DNA of 64,000 bases from Anas platyrhynchos (taxonomy: Eukaryota > Chordata > Aves > Anseriformes > Anatidae). The translations under genes were made by a program, and so were the position numbers. Location of the stretch: contig NC_092589.1 of assembly GCF_047663525.1 (NCBI RefSeq), positions 74,087,001-74,151,000 of the forward strand, read 5' to 3'. The notes below the pieces were generated by a model. That model was not told the origin of the DNA. It ran no database searches and was given only the letters and a program-made list of their open reading frames with translations. This document shows, piece after piece, positions 47,111 through 58,960 of this stretch; positions within the stretch are counted from its first letter, which is position 1, and each line of letters starts with the position of its first letter.

Positions 47111-50100
47111 TACAAGAGGAATGTTGTCTGGTGATTGACACGAGCAGGATTTTTTCTCTGTAAAGTCTGTTATTAAGATCTGAGATAAACTTGGCTAGTC
47201 AGACTGACTACATAAATGAAAACACCCTGCTTTGCTGCAGCCATTTTTTTTATGTCTTTTGGAGTTGTTTTGTTTAAAAGAGCAAACTCGCCATTTGGAA
47301 ATAGTAGGAATATTGCTAGATATTTAAATGTCTAGAACAACACGCACTAAACTCCCTATAGATGGATGTTACTTTCTGCCTCTGGGGTCAGAAGATGCTG
47401 CTAAGGTGAATATTGTCTCCGTCTACCTCTAGTTTAAAGGTATCACCTTTGGATAAGCCTCCAACAGCTCGCCTCTAACAGCTCTCTGAAAGAAAACGTG
47501 AAATACCTCCCAGCTGTTTATTTTTGTCTTTGCCATCCCACACAAATTTAAACCTTGTTTGGAAGCTCTGTCGAAGATGTAAAACAAAACTTCAAAAGGG
47601 AGATCAGGTACACGCTAATTTATTGCCCATTAATTGTGTTCAGCTGTTAACGAGCTTTCAAATGAGGAAGAGCTCTACTTGAAGTCAGCCACTTCGTTAC
47701 GCTTAATGCATCAATTGCTGTCATTGCCAGAATTTCTTCATTTCTTCTGTTTGACTTTGTTTTGGGGTGGTGGTGGTGGATGTTTTTAGCCATTGTTACT
47801 GCTGTCCTGTTGGCTTTAACGCAGGAATGCAGGTATGTTTTCTACCTCGTTAACATTCTGAAAAAAGAATTAAACGTGCTTGAAGCTGTTTAAACAAATA
47901 GCTTTAGTGCCCTCTCTTAATTCTGTCTCAGGATGGTCTTTGGCAAGAAGGGCTGAGAAGAACCCCCCATCTGTATATCTTACCTAATTGCTTGTCCCAG
48001 TAAATGTCAAGATACACTCTCAATGTTTACAGCACTTTTAAAACTTTCATCCTTATCTTCTCCATTATAGAAGTCATTCGCATAAACTTCCCACCAGTCT
48101 TAATTTCTTACAGACATTTCTTACAGGCTGCACAATTCTCGTGGTGATCTTTGTTGCAGCTGTGAGGGGTGGTCTCCTGCAGCAGCAGGCTGTCCCACCT
48201 ACCAAAATCAACATCCCATCATAGTCAGAACATTTTCCTTGTACCTGTGATGTGGACAGGCCACCGCTTATTCCATTTCCTGCTCTGTTTCATGATGTGG
48301 CCACGGTCCCCACTGAGCACTTTGCTTTCATTAACAGCAATCTGAAAGGACTTTAATTCTTCTGGGATGGGAAGAGCTGTAACAGAAGTAAGATAAAGCT
48401 GCTTTGGAGAATAATATGTTCTGTCTCCCTCCCACCTCCTCACCCAGAAAGATAAACGAATGTGGGATTGTGGTGGTTGATTTTGATTGATTGTTTTTAT
48501 AAGCAGGTTTTCCTTAAAAACAAACTAGCATAACCCCTCGGTTAAGAAACAGGCAAACTCATCGTGTGTCCAGTCACACTGAAATTTGTGTTAATAGACG
48601 TAAACAGAACAAATGGTGATTGCCAAAGACTGGAGGAAGATCAGCTAATTAATATTTCTCCCCCCACACACAAATGTCAGATAATCATTCCCAATTTCCT
48701 TCCCAAATTTCATTATGGTGAAACAACAGTTTGTCTTTGTTTCCAGAGGCATTTTGTAGCATCATGTGGTAGTGCTTTGGAGACAAAGCTCGCTTCCCTA
48801 GAAGGCAAACCCTGCCTTATGAGTTAGCTGCAGGGATACATCCTGAAAGTGTACGATGGAAGGAGGCGCGTTGGTAAAGTCTGGAAATGTTTCTTGTGGG
48901 ACGACGATCCCAAGGCACATCTGCAGCAGGACTGAGACACTCCGTGGGATCACATCCTACCTTTGAGATTTGATCCCTTGTATAAAATCTAGGAGTCTGT
49001 CTGATATCATGCAACTCTATTCCTTGTTCTTCCTCCTTCCTCCTTGTTCTAGGAATTTAAAAATCTGAGGTCTCCTTGAAGTACTTGGCCATGTGTGCAT
49101 TGAATTGTCTAGCATTGGAAATTACTATATTTTTTTAGCAGTGCTCAGACTTGTGTTGCATTGTAGACTGACTGTCATGCTGAACATGAATTATTTCACA
49201 GGAGCCGAATGTGTGATTTACCTCTGAGCCTCCCTTGTCTAAAAACACCCCGAAGGGCCAGCAGTGTGGCTGTGGTGTGCCTCCTCCTTCCTCTCCCAGA
49301 ACTCAGGCTGGATCTGCCCCCCTGGTGCTCAGGTCAGTCATTAACCAAGCCTTGCCTTTCTTTAGCTCACAGGCTAAATGCCTGAAGGTTGTAGGAACAA
49401 TGGCAACCTGCTCAGCAGTACCAGCCCCCAGTAACAATCTGATCAATGGGGACCCTTATCCAGGACAGGTTAGTGTAGCCAAGCGGAACAACAACTCACC
49501 TTCCTGCTCTCATAGTTCTGTGCTGAGATCACCCTGCCTGTGAGCGAAGCTTTCTTTCCTGAAGCAAGCTGCTACCGTTCTCCCTTCAGCTATCTCAGTC
49601 CCAAAGCCGAAGAGGGCACTCCTACCCATCACAAGACCTGTTAGGAAGCCTTCCTTTCTTTCTGCCTTGCTGATGCTACAAGTGGCTCAGCACTCAAAAT
49701 GGGGAAAGCCCCACCTTTGTCACTGAAGACCCGGTTTTGGTGGCAGTCATCACTAGGACACATCTTTACTTCCTACTAGGCTTGGCCAGAAGTTCAGATT
49801 TAAGGTTTTGCCCTAATGTTTTCATTATGCCCTGCTCACCTCTGGGTGCTTGTAATGCTGACTGTGACTGCTTCCTTTCACTTCTGCAGCTTGAGGATCA
49901 CCAAAACCCTCAAGGAAAGCTTTCCAGGATCGTGTCCTCCTAAGAACCAAGCTTTTTAAAGGTCGCTGTGGCTTTGAAACATTAACCAGGCATCTGTCTG
50001 CCTCTTTAAACACCTACACACGCATAAAAAAGCTCACCACAACAGCACGGGTTTGTAGTTCCGTCTGAAAGAAACTAGAAATGTGTTTTAATAATGCAAT

Positions 50101-51240
50101 CCGCAGCCACCACATCTGAGGCTATGGGCAGGCACAACCTGCTCGCGCACGGTCCCTGCCCTGCTGCTGGTGGTTGAACCTGACAGGTCCCGTGTGCTCC
50201 TGGCAAGGTGAGCACCGTTGCTTCCTCTCCATGTCACCGATGTTTTATGCAGCAACAATCCAGTTGTTTACTGGTGTACCTGATATTCCAGTGCATTATG
50301 TTTGATTTTTTTTGTCTGCACACTTAAATTTCAGGAATATCCAACAAAAAGTGGCCCAGTGTATGCTCCTGCTGCTGCTCGTTCCAGGCTATCTCCTTCC
50401 CTCTGGGTTCTTCAGGTGACGTCGGGAGCAGATTGTGGACTGGAGAAGCGGCTGCCTGCTCCCACAGGCCAGCTCCCTCTACACACACGCCTGCGTGTGG
50501 AAGTTAAGCACATATAAACAGAATAAAATTCTGCACCACCACTCATCAGATAAACTGTTTCTGTTGGAAGAAGCATATGTTCAGCCTTACAAGTGTGGGC
50601 GATTACTCGAGATGCCTGCCATAAGAGACAGTATTTTCCTGTAGTAATACAGACAGAAGCTTTTAATCACAGTATTTCCTTTTTTTTTTGCTGGGATCTC
50701 TGCAGCCACCTAAATAATAAATACTTTAGGTCCATGGCTGAAATAAGTATGTGACAGAACCTGAGATTCCCTTTTCCTCTGCATGGTTACTTGAATGGTG
50801 AAAATGAGCACCCCGCGTGTCTCCTCACTGAGCTGCCTTCTCCATAACAGAGTATCTGCCTTGATTAATGCTGGCACTGTCACGTTTCCTGCTTAAAAAC
50901 ACACAGCTGCAATAAATAATTTTTGTATTCTTGGTACAGCAGCAGCGTACAGAAGCAAGGGGAGTTTGTATTGTTAACCAGGATCAAACCAATAATTAAG
51001 AAAGGAAGTAATTTTACATATTTTTTTAATCCAAAATATTTAATGGCTCTAGAGACATGGCTAAGAGAGCAGCTCTGCTTGTTGTGGTACCAGCTTTAAT
51101 ATAACCTGATTAATAAAACTAGACAGCAATTAAACAGTGATCAAATTAGCCTTTATTGATTCATTATTTATAATATCTGCAAGGAAACTGCCTGGAAATA
51201 AAAGGGCTGGGTGTTTTATTCCCCAATATAATGAAACAAG
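47111..51240. other. Intergenic region between convergent BEND3 and MTRES1
   Basis: No gene is supported. Two stretches (about 47,590-47,740 and 50,860-51,190) are rich in homeodomain-type ATTA/TAAT cores and free of recognisable repeats, so they could be conserved regulatory elements. The short open frames resemble no known protein. Confidence 0.65.
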
Positions 51241-51264
51241 ACTAACAGCGAAAAGTGACAGGTT

Positions 51265-51270
51265 TTTATT
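51265..51270 (-). terminator. Candidate MTRES1 polyadenylation signal
   Basis: AATAAA on the - strand (TTTATT on +), about 155 bases after the stop, followed by a TGTTAGTCTTGTTTC downstream region. A further hexamer lies near 51215. Confidence 0.55.
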
Positions 51271-51425
51271 GCAGCAATATTGATGCACACAGCATAAGGA
51301 GATAACATTCTAACACAAGCCCTTAAAAAAGGGCACTGTAATTTTGTTTAACCAAAATTCGTATTTAACAACAAATGATATGGTTTTCTGCAAAAAAAGC
51401 CCACACTGCCACATGCAACTCCCTG

Positions 51426-51602
51426 TTACTTAAGTACATCCTGTTTGGGTACCTTTAAGTTTTTCCAACGCCTCAAAATTACTTTGTATTTTTCACTTTC
51501 AGTCTTGTCAGATACTTTTTTTAAGACTACTCGCATAACTACAGCGGTTCCTGTTTCCTTATCTTCCCCTACTAAGAGATCCAGCGTGTCACCAATTTTC
51601 AC
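51426..51602 (-). CDS. MTRES1: MTRES1 terminal coding exon (58 codons plus stop)
   Basis: The acceptor TCTGTTTCCAG on the - strand precedes 51602, and the stop TAA is at 51428-51426. It starts VKIGDTLDLLVGEDKETGT and ends KNLKVPKQDVLK, matching human VKVGDTLDLLIGEDKEAGTE...LKLPKK. Confidence 0.95.
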   Translation of the reverse strand: MKIGDTLDLLVGEDKETGTAVVMRVVLKKVSDKTESEKYKVILRRWKNLKVPKQDVLK

Positions 51603-53961
51603 CTGGAAACAGAAAGAGAACATGAGTGATCATAAAACACTCCCTTTGCGTGCAATTTTAATCGTGTTCCTTTCTTTCCACGTAATAGTCTTATTCTTAT
51701 AGGTGAGGGGGAAGGCAGGCTGTAGCTCCTTCTAGGAAAACCCTATCAATAAGCAATTAAGTGTCTCCTCATGAGGTTCTCTGCCAAAAGCTTTGCCTTT
51801 CCTGTTTTGCAGCTGACACCCAACTGTGAAAAAGGTGTAAGGTAGCATTTTTTTATTCATTTTTACTGAATGATGTTCCCTGCCAATCTTTTTCTATCAA
51901 CATAGACTCAAAACAGCAAAATGCAAAATTCTCCCTCCTTCCTTTAAAACATCTTAAACTGATGTAAAGAACAGAGTGCTGGTGGTCTTTTCACTGTGGT
52001 CTTTTCAAATTCCACAAAAGTAGTGTGCCTTTCAAAAACTAGCCCTAACTTTAGGGGATCAGGAATTAAAAACTTATCTTCTTGTTGCCTTTCGACCACA
52101 ATAACTGCCACGTAGGTCATCCTCACATAAAGGGTGTATAGAGGTATCTATGTCACCATTTGAGTGAGCTCTGGTGTGAAAGAACATGACCAGCTGGGCC
52201 TGCAACCCTTTCACCTCTTCTATACACGTTGCGTGCTCTGTTACAGGTAAAATAACCTTTCCTCAGTTTCAATTCCTTTCTATCATCAAACTTTTTCTTT
52301 AATCCTATGCTTGCTCCACCAATATCTCACATTAATCATTCCTACTCCATCAACCTCAAAAGCATCATCGCTTCCTTCAGCAGCTTGCAAAGTTCTGTCA
52401 TTGCTGCCACCAGCTTTCTCCTTACTTTCAGCCTTGATTTTTACTTTTTAATACCACGACTCTCCCGTCTGCCTTAAGGAACAGTGTTTTACCCCCGGAA
52501 TCACAGTCACACACACACACACACACACGAAGCTGGAAGTGCTGTTAGCAATGCCATTCACATTCCCAGAGCAATTTAGTGGTTACCCCTTCTGACCCAA
52601 AGGAGGGAGAAGAAGAGGTCACGCCTTAGTTATTTGCTTGTACTGCATTAAAATAATTAAATTTGAAAAAGTCTTACACTTCTACTTTTCTTCCATAGTT
52701 TTTCTCCATTCAGCCTGAGTTCATTATTGTAGAATGCATCTTCTACTTTACTGAAGAAAAACAAGGTTTTATTGCATTTACAGTAACTCAGCAGAACAAA
52801 TGCAATCATTTCTTTGCAGATACACAAGAAAACTGTTCACATGCAAGGCTAATTTCCACAACTCTAATTTGTGCATAAAGGACACATTTATTTTGGGACA
52901 GAACTGGAGCTAAAGAAGTCTTTCATAGATATTAAATGAAATAGTAGACTATAGGTGCTCTATGCCACAGGTGCAAGCAATCAAAAGCTGTTTACAAAGA
53001 CCTGTCTGCTGAATATCCAACAAATAACATCCCCTGTCCTACACCAGCCAGTGTCATCATTTTAAGTGATCATATTATAATAATATTCAGCTACTAACAA
53101 CACTGCAATATAAGGCTATATAAGTAAGGCTATATAAGCCTTATAAGTAGGTTGCATCAGATCATACTTTGTGATACTATTTTTTGAGTGTACATATACC
53201 TGGCTGACTTGGCACAATAGGTTTATACTTACCCTTAACTATTTTGGCACCCATTAAAAAGTGTATTATTTTATTCCCTCACTCTCAAATTGGATCTTTT
53301 TGTATTACTTAGCACACCATTTTGTGTTTCCTTCATTATAAGTAACTGATAAGTGATAGAAAATGCCTGAAACAAACAAGAACACCTCATACATCCAAAA
53401 AACTGTTTTTAGGTAGTCAAAACAACTACGCTGACAAAATGCTGAGTTATCCCAGCAAAAAAGGGGTATCAAAACTCAGCGTTTAGATACGTGACATCTT
53501 TTTTATTAGCAGGTTTTCTTCCATACTTACTTTCTTGCAATGTCTAGGCCAGCTTTCATGATCACATCGTATCGAAGGGACTGCACTACTTTTTCAAGGT
53601 CTTTATAATCTTTTACTACATTGGGGTCATTTTCAAATGCATCCTCCAAATCGCTTTCTTCTTCACCTTCCTCTTCCTCCTCTTCCTCTTCTTGTACAGT
53701 TTGTCTATTCCTTTTGGAACTTTTGCTGCTTTTGTTACGCAGAGACAGTACTGAGATATACTCCGGGGAAAGTCTTAACGCACATCGTTTTACCGGGGAA
53801 AAGCTGAAATACCTTCTGTAGGCTGCTGTGCTTGCTGGGCAGCTGCAGAATATGCTTCTTCTCCACGAGGGAAACAGTTTGTTAGAGGGGAATTTCTCCC
53901 ACAGTCCAAACCAGACGTTCAGCTTTCTGAGAGCAGTGACGGGGAGCCTGAAGCCAGTCAT
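51426..53961 (-). CDS. MTRES1: MTRES1 (C6orf203), mitochondrial transcription rescue factor 1 (226 aa)
   Basis: A mitochondrial-matrix RNA-binding protein with an S4-like domain; in the literature it sustains mitochondrial transcription and translation under stress. The minus-strand join 53961-53531, 52750-52678, 51602-51426 gives 226 residues (human 240). Residues 1-60 are basic, aromatic and nearly free of acid, like a targeting peptide. An acidic run follows at about 91-105. Then come DLEKVVQSLRYDV, GLDIARNKVEDAFY and LRLNGEKLWKKSR, and the C-terminus is VKIGDTLDLLVGED...LRRWKNLKVPK. These match human MTRES1 closely, and the S4-like domain covers about residues 128-210. The gene is convergent with BEND3, as in human. 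Confidence 0.96.
51603..52677 (-). other. MTRES1 intron between middle and last coding exons
   Basis: A 1.1 kb intron with a CA dinucleotide run at 52508-52528; nothing else recognised. Confidence 0.85.
52508..52528. repeat. (CA)n dinucleotide microsatellite, about 10 units
   Basis: An uninterrupted CA run in an MTRES1 intron. Confidence 0.95.
52678..52750 (-). CDS. MTRES1: MTRES1 middle exon (73 nt)
   Basis: On the - strand the acceptor TTTTTCTTCAG precedes 52750 and the donor AGT|GTAAGA follows 52678. It encodes KVEDAFYNNELRLNGEKLWK and KSRS, the heart of the S4-like fold, and is nearly identical to human KVEDAFYKGELRLNEEKLWK. It is too short for open-frame searches and was found by joining the flanking exons. 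Confidence 0.93.
52751..53530 (-). other. MTRES1 intron between first and middle coding exons
   Basis: A 780 bp AT-rich intron. It contains a 14 bp perfect tandem repeat (TAAGGCTATATAAG) at 53111-53138. Confidence 0.85.
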
Positions 53962-53969
53962 AGCATACC
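53531..53969 (-). CDS. MTRES1: MTRES1 first coding exon (coding from 53961)
   Basis: On the - strand the acceptor TTTTATTTTAG precedes 53969 and the donor is AGAAA|GTAAGT (exon end 53531). Only 8 nt of 5' UTR precede the ATG in this exon, so another exon supplies the rest. It codes 143 residues plus two bases. The final codon is completed across the junction as N, giving ARNKVED, which agrees with human GRNKVED. Confidence 0.93.
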
Positions 53970-54459
53970 CTAAAATAAAACAAACACCCTTAGTAAAAAC
54001 AAGCAGCGCTTGGGGAGAGGAGCCCTAGGGGGAGCCTCTCTGAGGGGTGTAGCAGGCAGGAACACCCACAGCACCCCATGTTCCCAGCAGCTGGGCTGTG
54101 AGATGGTTTTTAATGAGGTTTATGTGTGTGTGTGCAGCCTGACACCTGTTTGCTTCACGAGACCGGAGTCTCCCTCCCCTCTCCACAAGTGAATCCTGAA
54201 GGTGTTCCTTGCCGTGTGCCTTCAGCTATGGGAGGGAAAAGGCCTCGAGTATCGGCCAGGACCACAACCCCACGCCTTTTATTTATTTTTATATATGTTA
54301 TTATGAAGTATATGGGATGAAGCTGTAAATTTAGGCGGAAGACCCACCCCTCTCCTCAGCGCGGGGCCAGCTGCCCGGCGGGGCTGTGTGACCACGCCAA
54401 CGCTTATTAGTGCTTATTTTCACTTTGTATTTATTTTTTATTTGTTTATTTTATCCAAA

Positions 54460-54830
54460 TCTCCTCCCAGCCGCTCCCAGGGGCTGCCGAGCCGCCCCAC
54501 AACACGGCGGCCGCCTCCCCCCGCCTCCCCGGCCGGCTCCGCGGGGCCCCCGCGGGCGCCAAGGGCCGCGGCCCCGCTGCCGGCTCCCTGCAGCCCGCGG
54601 CCCCCCTGAGGTCCCATCCCCGGCCCCGGGGCCCCGGCTCCCTCCCGGAGCCCTCCCCGGGAGGCCCCGGGCTCTGTTACCTGGGTCCCCGCCGAGCCTC
54701 AGGCCCGGGCCCGCCGCCGTCCCCTCGCCGCCGCGGGCAGGCCGCAGGCCCAGGCTCAGCCCATGGCCGGCGCCCCCTGGCGCACCGCCTCAGCGAGGCT
54801 GTGGAGCCGTGCAATTAACACGGGGGTTGT
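54460..54830. promoter_or_regulatory. MTRES1: MTRES1 CpG-island promoter
   Basis: About 370 bp of dense CpG and C/G runs, sharply bounded by AT-rich DNA on both sides, at the 5' end of MTRES1. No TATA box is seen. The open frames on the + strand here are proline/arginine-rich by-products of GC content. Confidence 0.75.
54681..54800 (-). other. MTRES1: Probable MTRES1 non-coding first exon
   Basis: On the - strand a good donor CCCAG|GTAACA ends an exon at 54681 inside the CpG island. A 5' UTR exon is needed because the next exon carries only 8 nt before the ATG. The 5' limit is a guess. Confidence 0.5.
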
Positions 54831-57800
54831 AATTGATTGCTTAGTTTTACACCAGCATGTTCTGTCATAAAACACTCGAATGAGATTTTTTTATGTCAGG
54901 GATGTGTTGTCGTGGAGCAATCCCTCTGCAAAGCTGTCTCCCCTCCTTGGAAACCTCACGGGAAAGGACGCTGCAGACATCTTTATGTCTTTTTTGTATT
55001 TTAAATATCCCATTTTTTTGGAATAAGCATAAATATTCCAGTTCTTTAAATATGCCCAGTTCTGTGAGATTCTGACCAATCTCACTTGGGAATATAGTTG
55101 CTTGCTTTTTCATACTTTTCATCCATATGTCTTAAAATGTATACACATCCTTATCAAGGAAAAAACAAAAACAAAACAAACAGAAAAACTACTTCTCCAT
55201 ACAACCCACTCTTTTCAGAGCTCTTAGAATGTGATTTACCTCCCATAGGATTAAAGTCACACTCTAACTTTGCTAAGAGTGAAGATATCTTTATTAAAAT
55301 TAACCTTTCCAGGCTAATCTGGCATTGCACATTTTTATTGCATCCTCGTACCGAAAGGCAATGTAAAGAACTTGCTTAAAGTGTTTCTGTCTTTTGTATT
55401 TCTCAGACGCCGTGATATAATGGTCCCTTTAACAAACAGAAAGCAATCAATTCACTGTTCAGTAGCCTCTCCTGCAGGCCTTCGAGTTTGCAGAAGGTTA
55501 ATTGCATTGCCCTCAAACAGGTCCCTCTGCAGCCAGGGAGAAAATGTAACTTGGTTGTCATGAGCAGGCATCATGCCTCTGATTTATTTCCTCATTGCAC
55601 AACTCCAAACACAGACATCACCTCTGTCACACTTGCTTCATTTCCCAGGCCAGCTCCATGGTCCAGCTCTAGCTGTTCTACTTAGAAGGTACACCACGTT
55701 CATATTTTCTCTCTGGCCTTACCAGGGGGGTTGTCAGGATTTGTTCAGCCCTGGGTCGTAGAGGAACATGTCACACGGGTCTCCTTGCCATCTGCTTCTC
55801 TCCGTGCCACAGAGCATGAGGAGACATCAAAGCCCTCATTTAGGATTTGTACTCCAGCCACGTGCCACCTTGGCAACACCCAGCCTGGTGTGTTTTTTAA
55901 AAAAAAGTGAATTTGTAATGACCACGAAGACAAAAATGAAGGTAATATTCATTATTCATACTTTCATTATATCAAACTGTAATTGTAACCGAAATGTTCG
56001 CACTGGGTAAAGCCCGCAGTGTAATTTATGTCATTTTCCAGTTTACCATTAGATGGCAGTGAATAGCTCCCTGTAAAAGGCTCATGAGCTCAAAAGTTTT
56101 TTTGCAAAACCATGCTAGTCATACACACATCAGACATATATGTCATTTAAACTGCCTTCAAGTGATTCTAAGTTTTTTTATTTTAAATATCACATGACAC
56201 CTCAGCAACATACAATTAAAAATTTCAGCTTTGGTAAGAAACTGATCGTTCAGCTCAGGCAGATTAATAGTAATCTATGTAACCTTTTGAAGATCAAGTG
56301 AGAAATTAGCCAGGCCAAGATGTATTACCTTTCCATGGTTTTCTCATACAATTGCTTCATTTTTTCGATGGAGTTCCTCTCTTCTTTATCGCTTTTGTTT
56401 TGTACACTGCAATATACACTCTGACATTCAGTCGTAAGGAGTCTGGTCATCTTGTTTTGATAGCTCAGAGAGAAAATTCTTAGTAACATTTGACCTGTGT
56501 ATTGGAATCAGTAGCCAAGAACTCCTTCTCCACTGCCTAAGGATTTTTGTTACTTTTATTTTTCTGCAAGGTCAGGCAAGTGACAGCAGTAGATCTGCTG
56601 ATACTCATTGCATCTTGAAATAACATCAAGATCACTGTATAGCTGTTCCAGCCCTGTTAGCAGCCATGAACTCCACTGCTATAACTCTCCACACAGTGCC
56701 CATCTCACCAGATTACTTGTCACTGCGGATTTATCTTCAGCAATACTTTGCTGGAACCACACACAACCTTTAAAGGACGCTGCTTATCTCAAGGTGCAGC
56801 GAGGAGGTGACTGGACAGTTCTGTGCATGGCCTAGAAAAACAGTGTCCCCGTTTGAGCACCGCCTTTAACTTTGCCCATATTCATTTGAATAATGAGCTA
56901 ATAATAATAATCGCCCTGACCACTAACTCACCTCTTCCTGTGCTATATACCTTCTGTAACTGCTTAGATGCTCTCTTTTCTTAGTCTGTAGTCTGGAGAC
57001 AATTTCTCTAGCTTGTTGCTTGCATCCAATCCATGTCCATACAATCTTACCGTCTCTTTCTCTAAAGTACATCTCTGAAAACTAATCTGGCATGCAGCAG
57101 AAATTCCTACTGATCCTTTGTGTTACCACTTAAGCTCTTCCAATAACAATGGTGTTACAAATTTCTGTCACTTTTTCCTGCAGCCACAGAATCCCTTTCT
57201 GGAGGTGAACGAGGTCTCACACACCCTTTTTCCTTGCAGCTTACCTGTTCATTGAAAACTCAACTTATACATCAGAGATGGATTTTACATTTTTTTAAGT
57301 GGTGAAGATATAGCCACTTGCTAAAGTAACATTCCTTTTTTTATTCATCCTTTTCGCTAATTTGGCTTTTGTCAGCCAACCAATTGTCTCTCTTACAATA
57401 TAACACCACACTGAGCTATAATCAGAAAGAAAATAGAGGTGGGCAGCGCAGACTAAAGAAGCTGATAGAGGCCACCCTAATAAATCTGACCATAGTGACC
57501 CACCTAAACCAGAAATTAATAGTCTCCTTGACAGTGAAAATCAGTGTTACACCAGTGGTTAAGTATATGAGAGGAAAACTTCCATCAGCCAGCCTGGTAT
57601 TCAATCCAGCTACCCAGAGGTTAAAGGCTCCATAGTTCCACTGCTAATTAAATCTCCCCAGTTTGGTGAGAGTTTTGCAATAAAAATTGTGGGTTGTTTT
57701 GGTTTGGTTTTTCCTTTTTTTTTTTTTTTTTTCTTCTCTCACTTCCTTGTTTGCTAATTATATAAAAAACAATGTCTTTGGTTTTGAAGTACAAGTTAAT

Positions 57801-58224
57801 GTTCCATTTTTTAACACCAGCTTTCAGACTTTCATTCATTCTGCAGCGAACATGTTCAGGTCCTGCTGGCTTTTGTTGCTGCTCTAGGATTTGCCTAGCT
57901 CCCACTAACAGCGGGTGGCAAATGTAATAAAAAGAAAAAGTAATCAATTAAGCATTTGTTATTTGAAACTTACTTATTAGCCTTAACAACTACATATTCC
58001 ATGAGCAAATGTTAATTAGTTTGAATTATTTGTTTACCTCTGTTTCCCCTGTATTCTCCTCAGAATAATGGCTTTACTACTTAGAATATAATGTTCTCTT
58101 CTCTAATTAATAGCAACTAATTCGAGATATATGCATGTATGAGTCTAACATAATTAATTTCCAATGAGGGATTTTAGATTGTTCCTCCATCTGTGTACAA
58201 TTGAAGATTTGTTATTCTCTATTA

Positions 58225-58388
<164 letters not shown>

Positions 58389-58849
58389 ATCTTCTGTGTT
58401 GGTTTTCCTTTTAAAAGCAGAAAAAAGGATGTTCAAAGTACTTCAACTTCCATTGTGACTCAGAGACAACATTATTTTGATTAGCATTTGTAAACATTAT
58501 TGCATCAGGAAATAGAAATGTATCTGTAGGCTGCAATGCACTTTTGATATATAAAAAAGCAAATAATATAAATAAAGGTGCAATAGGGATGGATAATCAT
58601 ATCATTTGGAGTCAAGGACATCTTGTCCTTTCACAGTGTCCAGGTCCAGAGGTATAAAAGATTGTGTAAATCACATAGCAGGAACTTTTGAATCCCCAAC
58701 TGGTCCCTTTTTCTAAGATGAAATGGGAGGAGTAGCTTCTAGATCTTGTTCATCTATGCATTTTTGAATCATATTTGTGTGTGTGCATTAATAAATAAAA
58801 TAAATAATAATAAATAAACAAAGGGCTCCAACTTTCTCTGCACCTGATG

Positions 58850-58960
58850 GACTTGAGAGTGCAAAGGAAAGCAACAAAAATGCATGAGGTTTAGAAATTC
58901 TGTTAAAAAAAGTTTGAAGGAACTGGACCTGTTCCTCAAAATAAGGAAAAAACTCCATGA
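58850..58960 (+). mobile_element. Possible very old CR1-like remnant
   Basis: The order AAAGGAAAGCAACAAAAATG, then TTTGAAGGAACTGGACCTGT, then TCAAAATAAGG loosely follows the CR1 3' region (GGGCAACaAAAATGAT...GAGGGAACTGGGgcTGTTcAGcCTGGAGAAaAGGAGG). Divergence is high, and chance similarity is possible. Confidence 0.4.
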
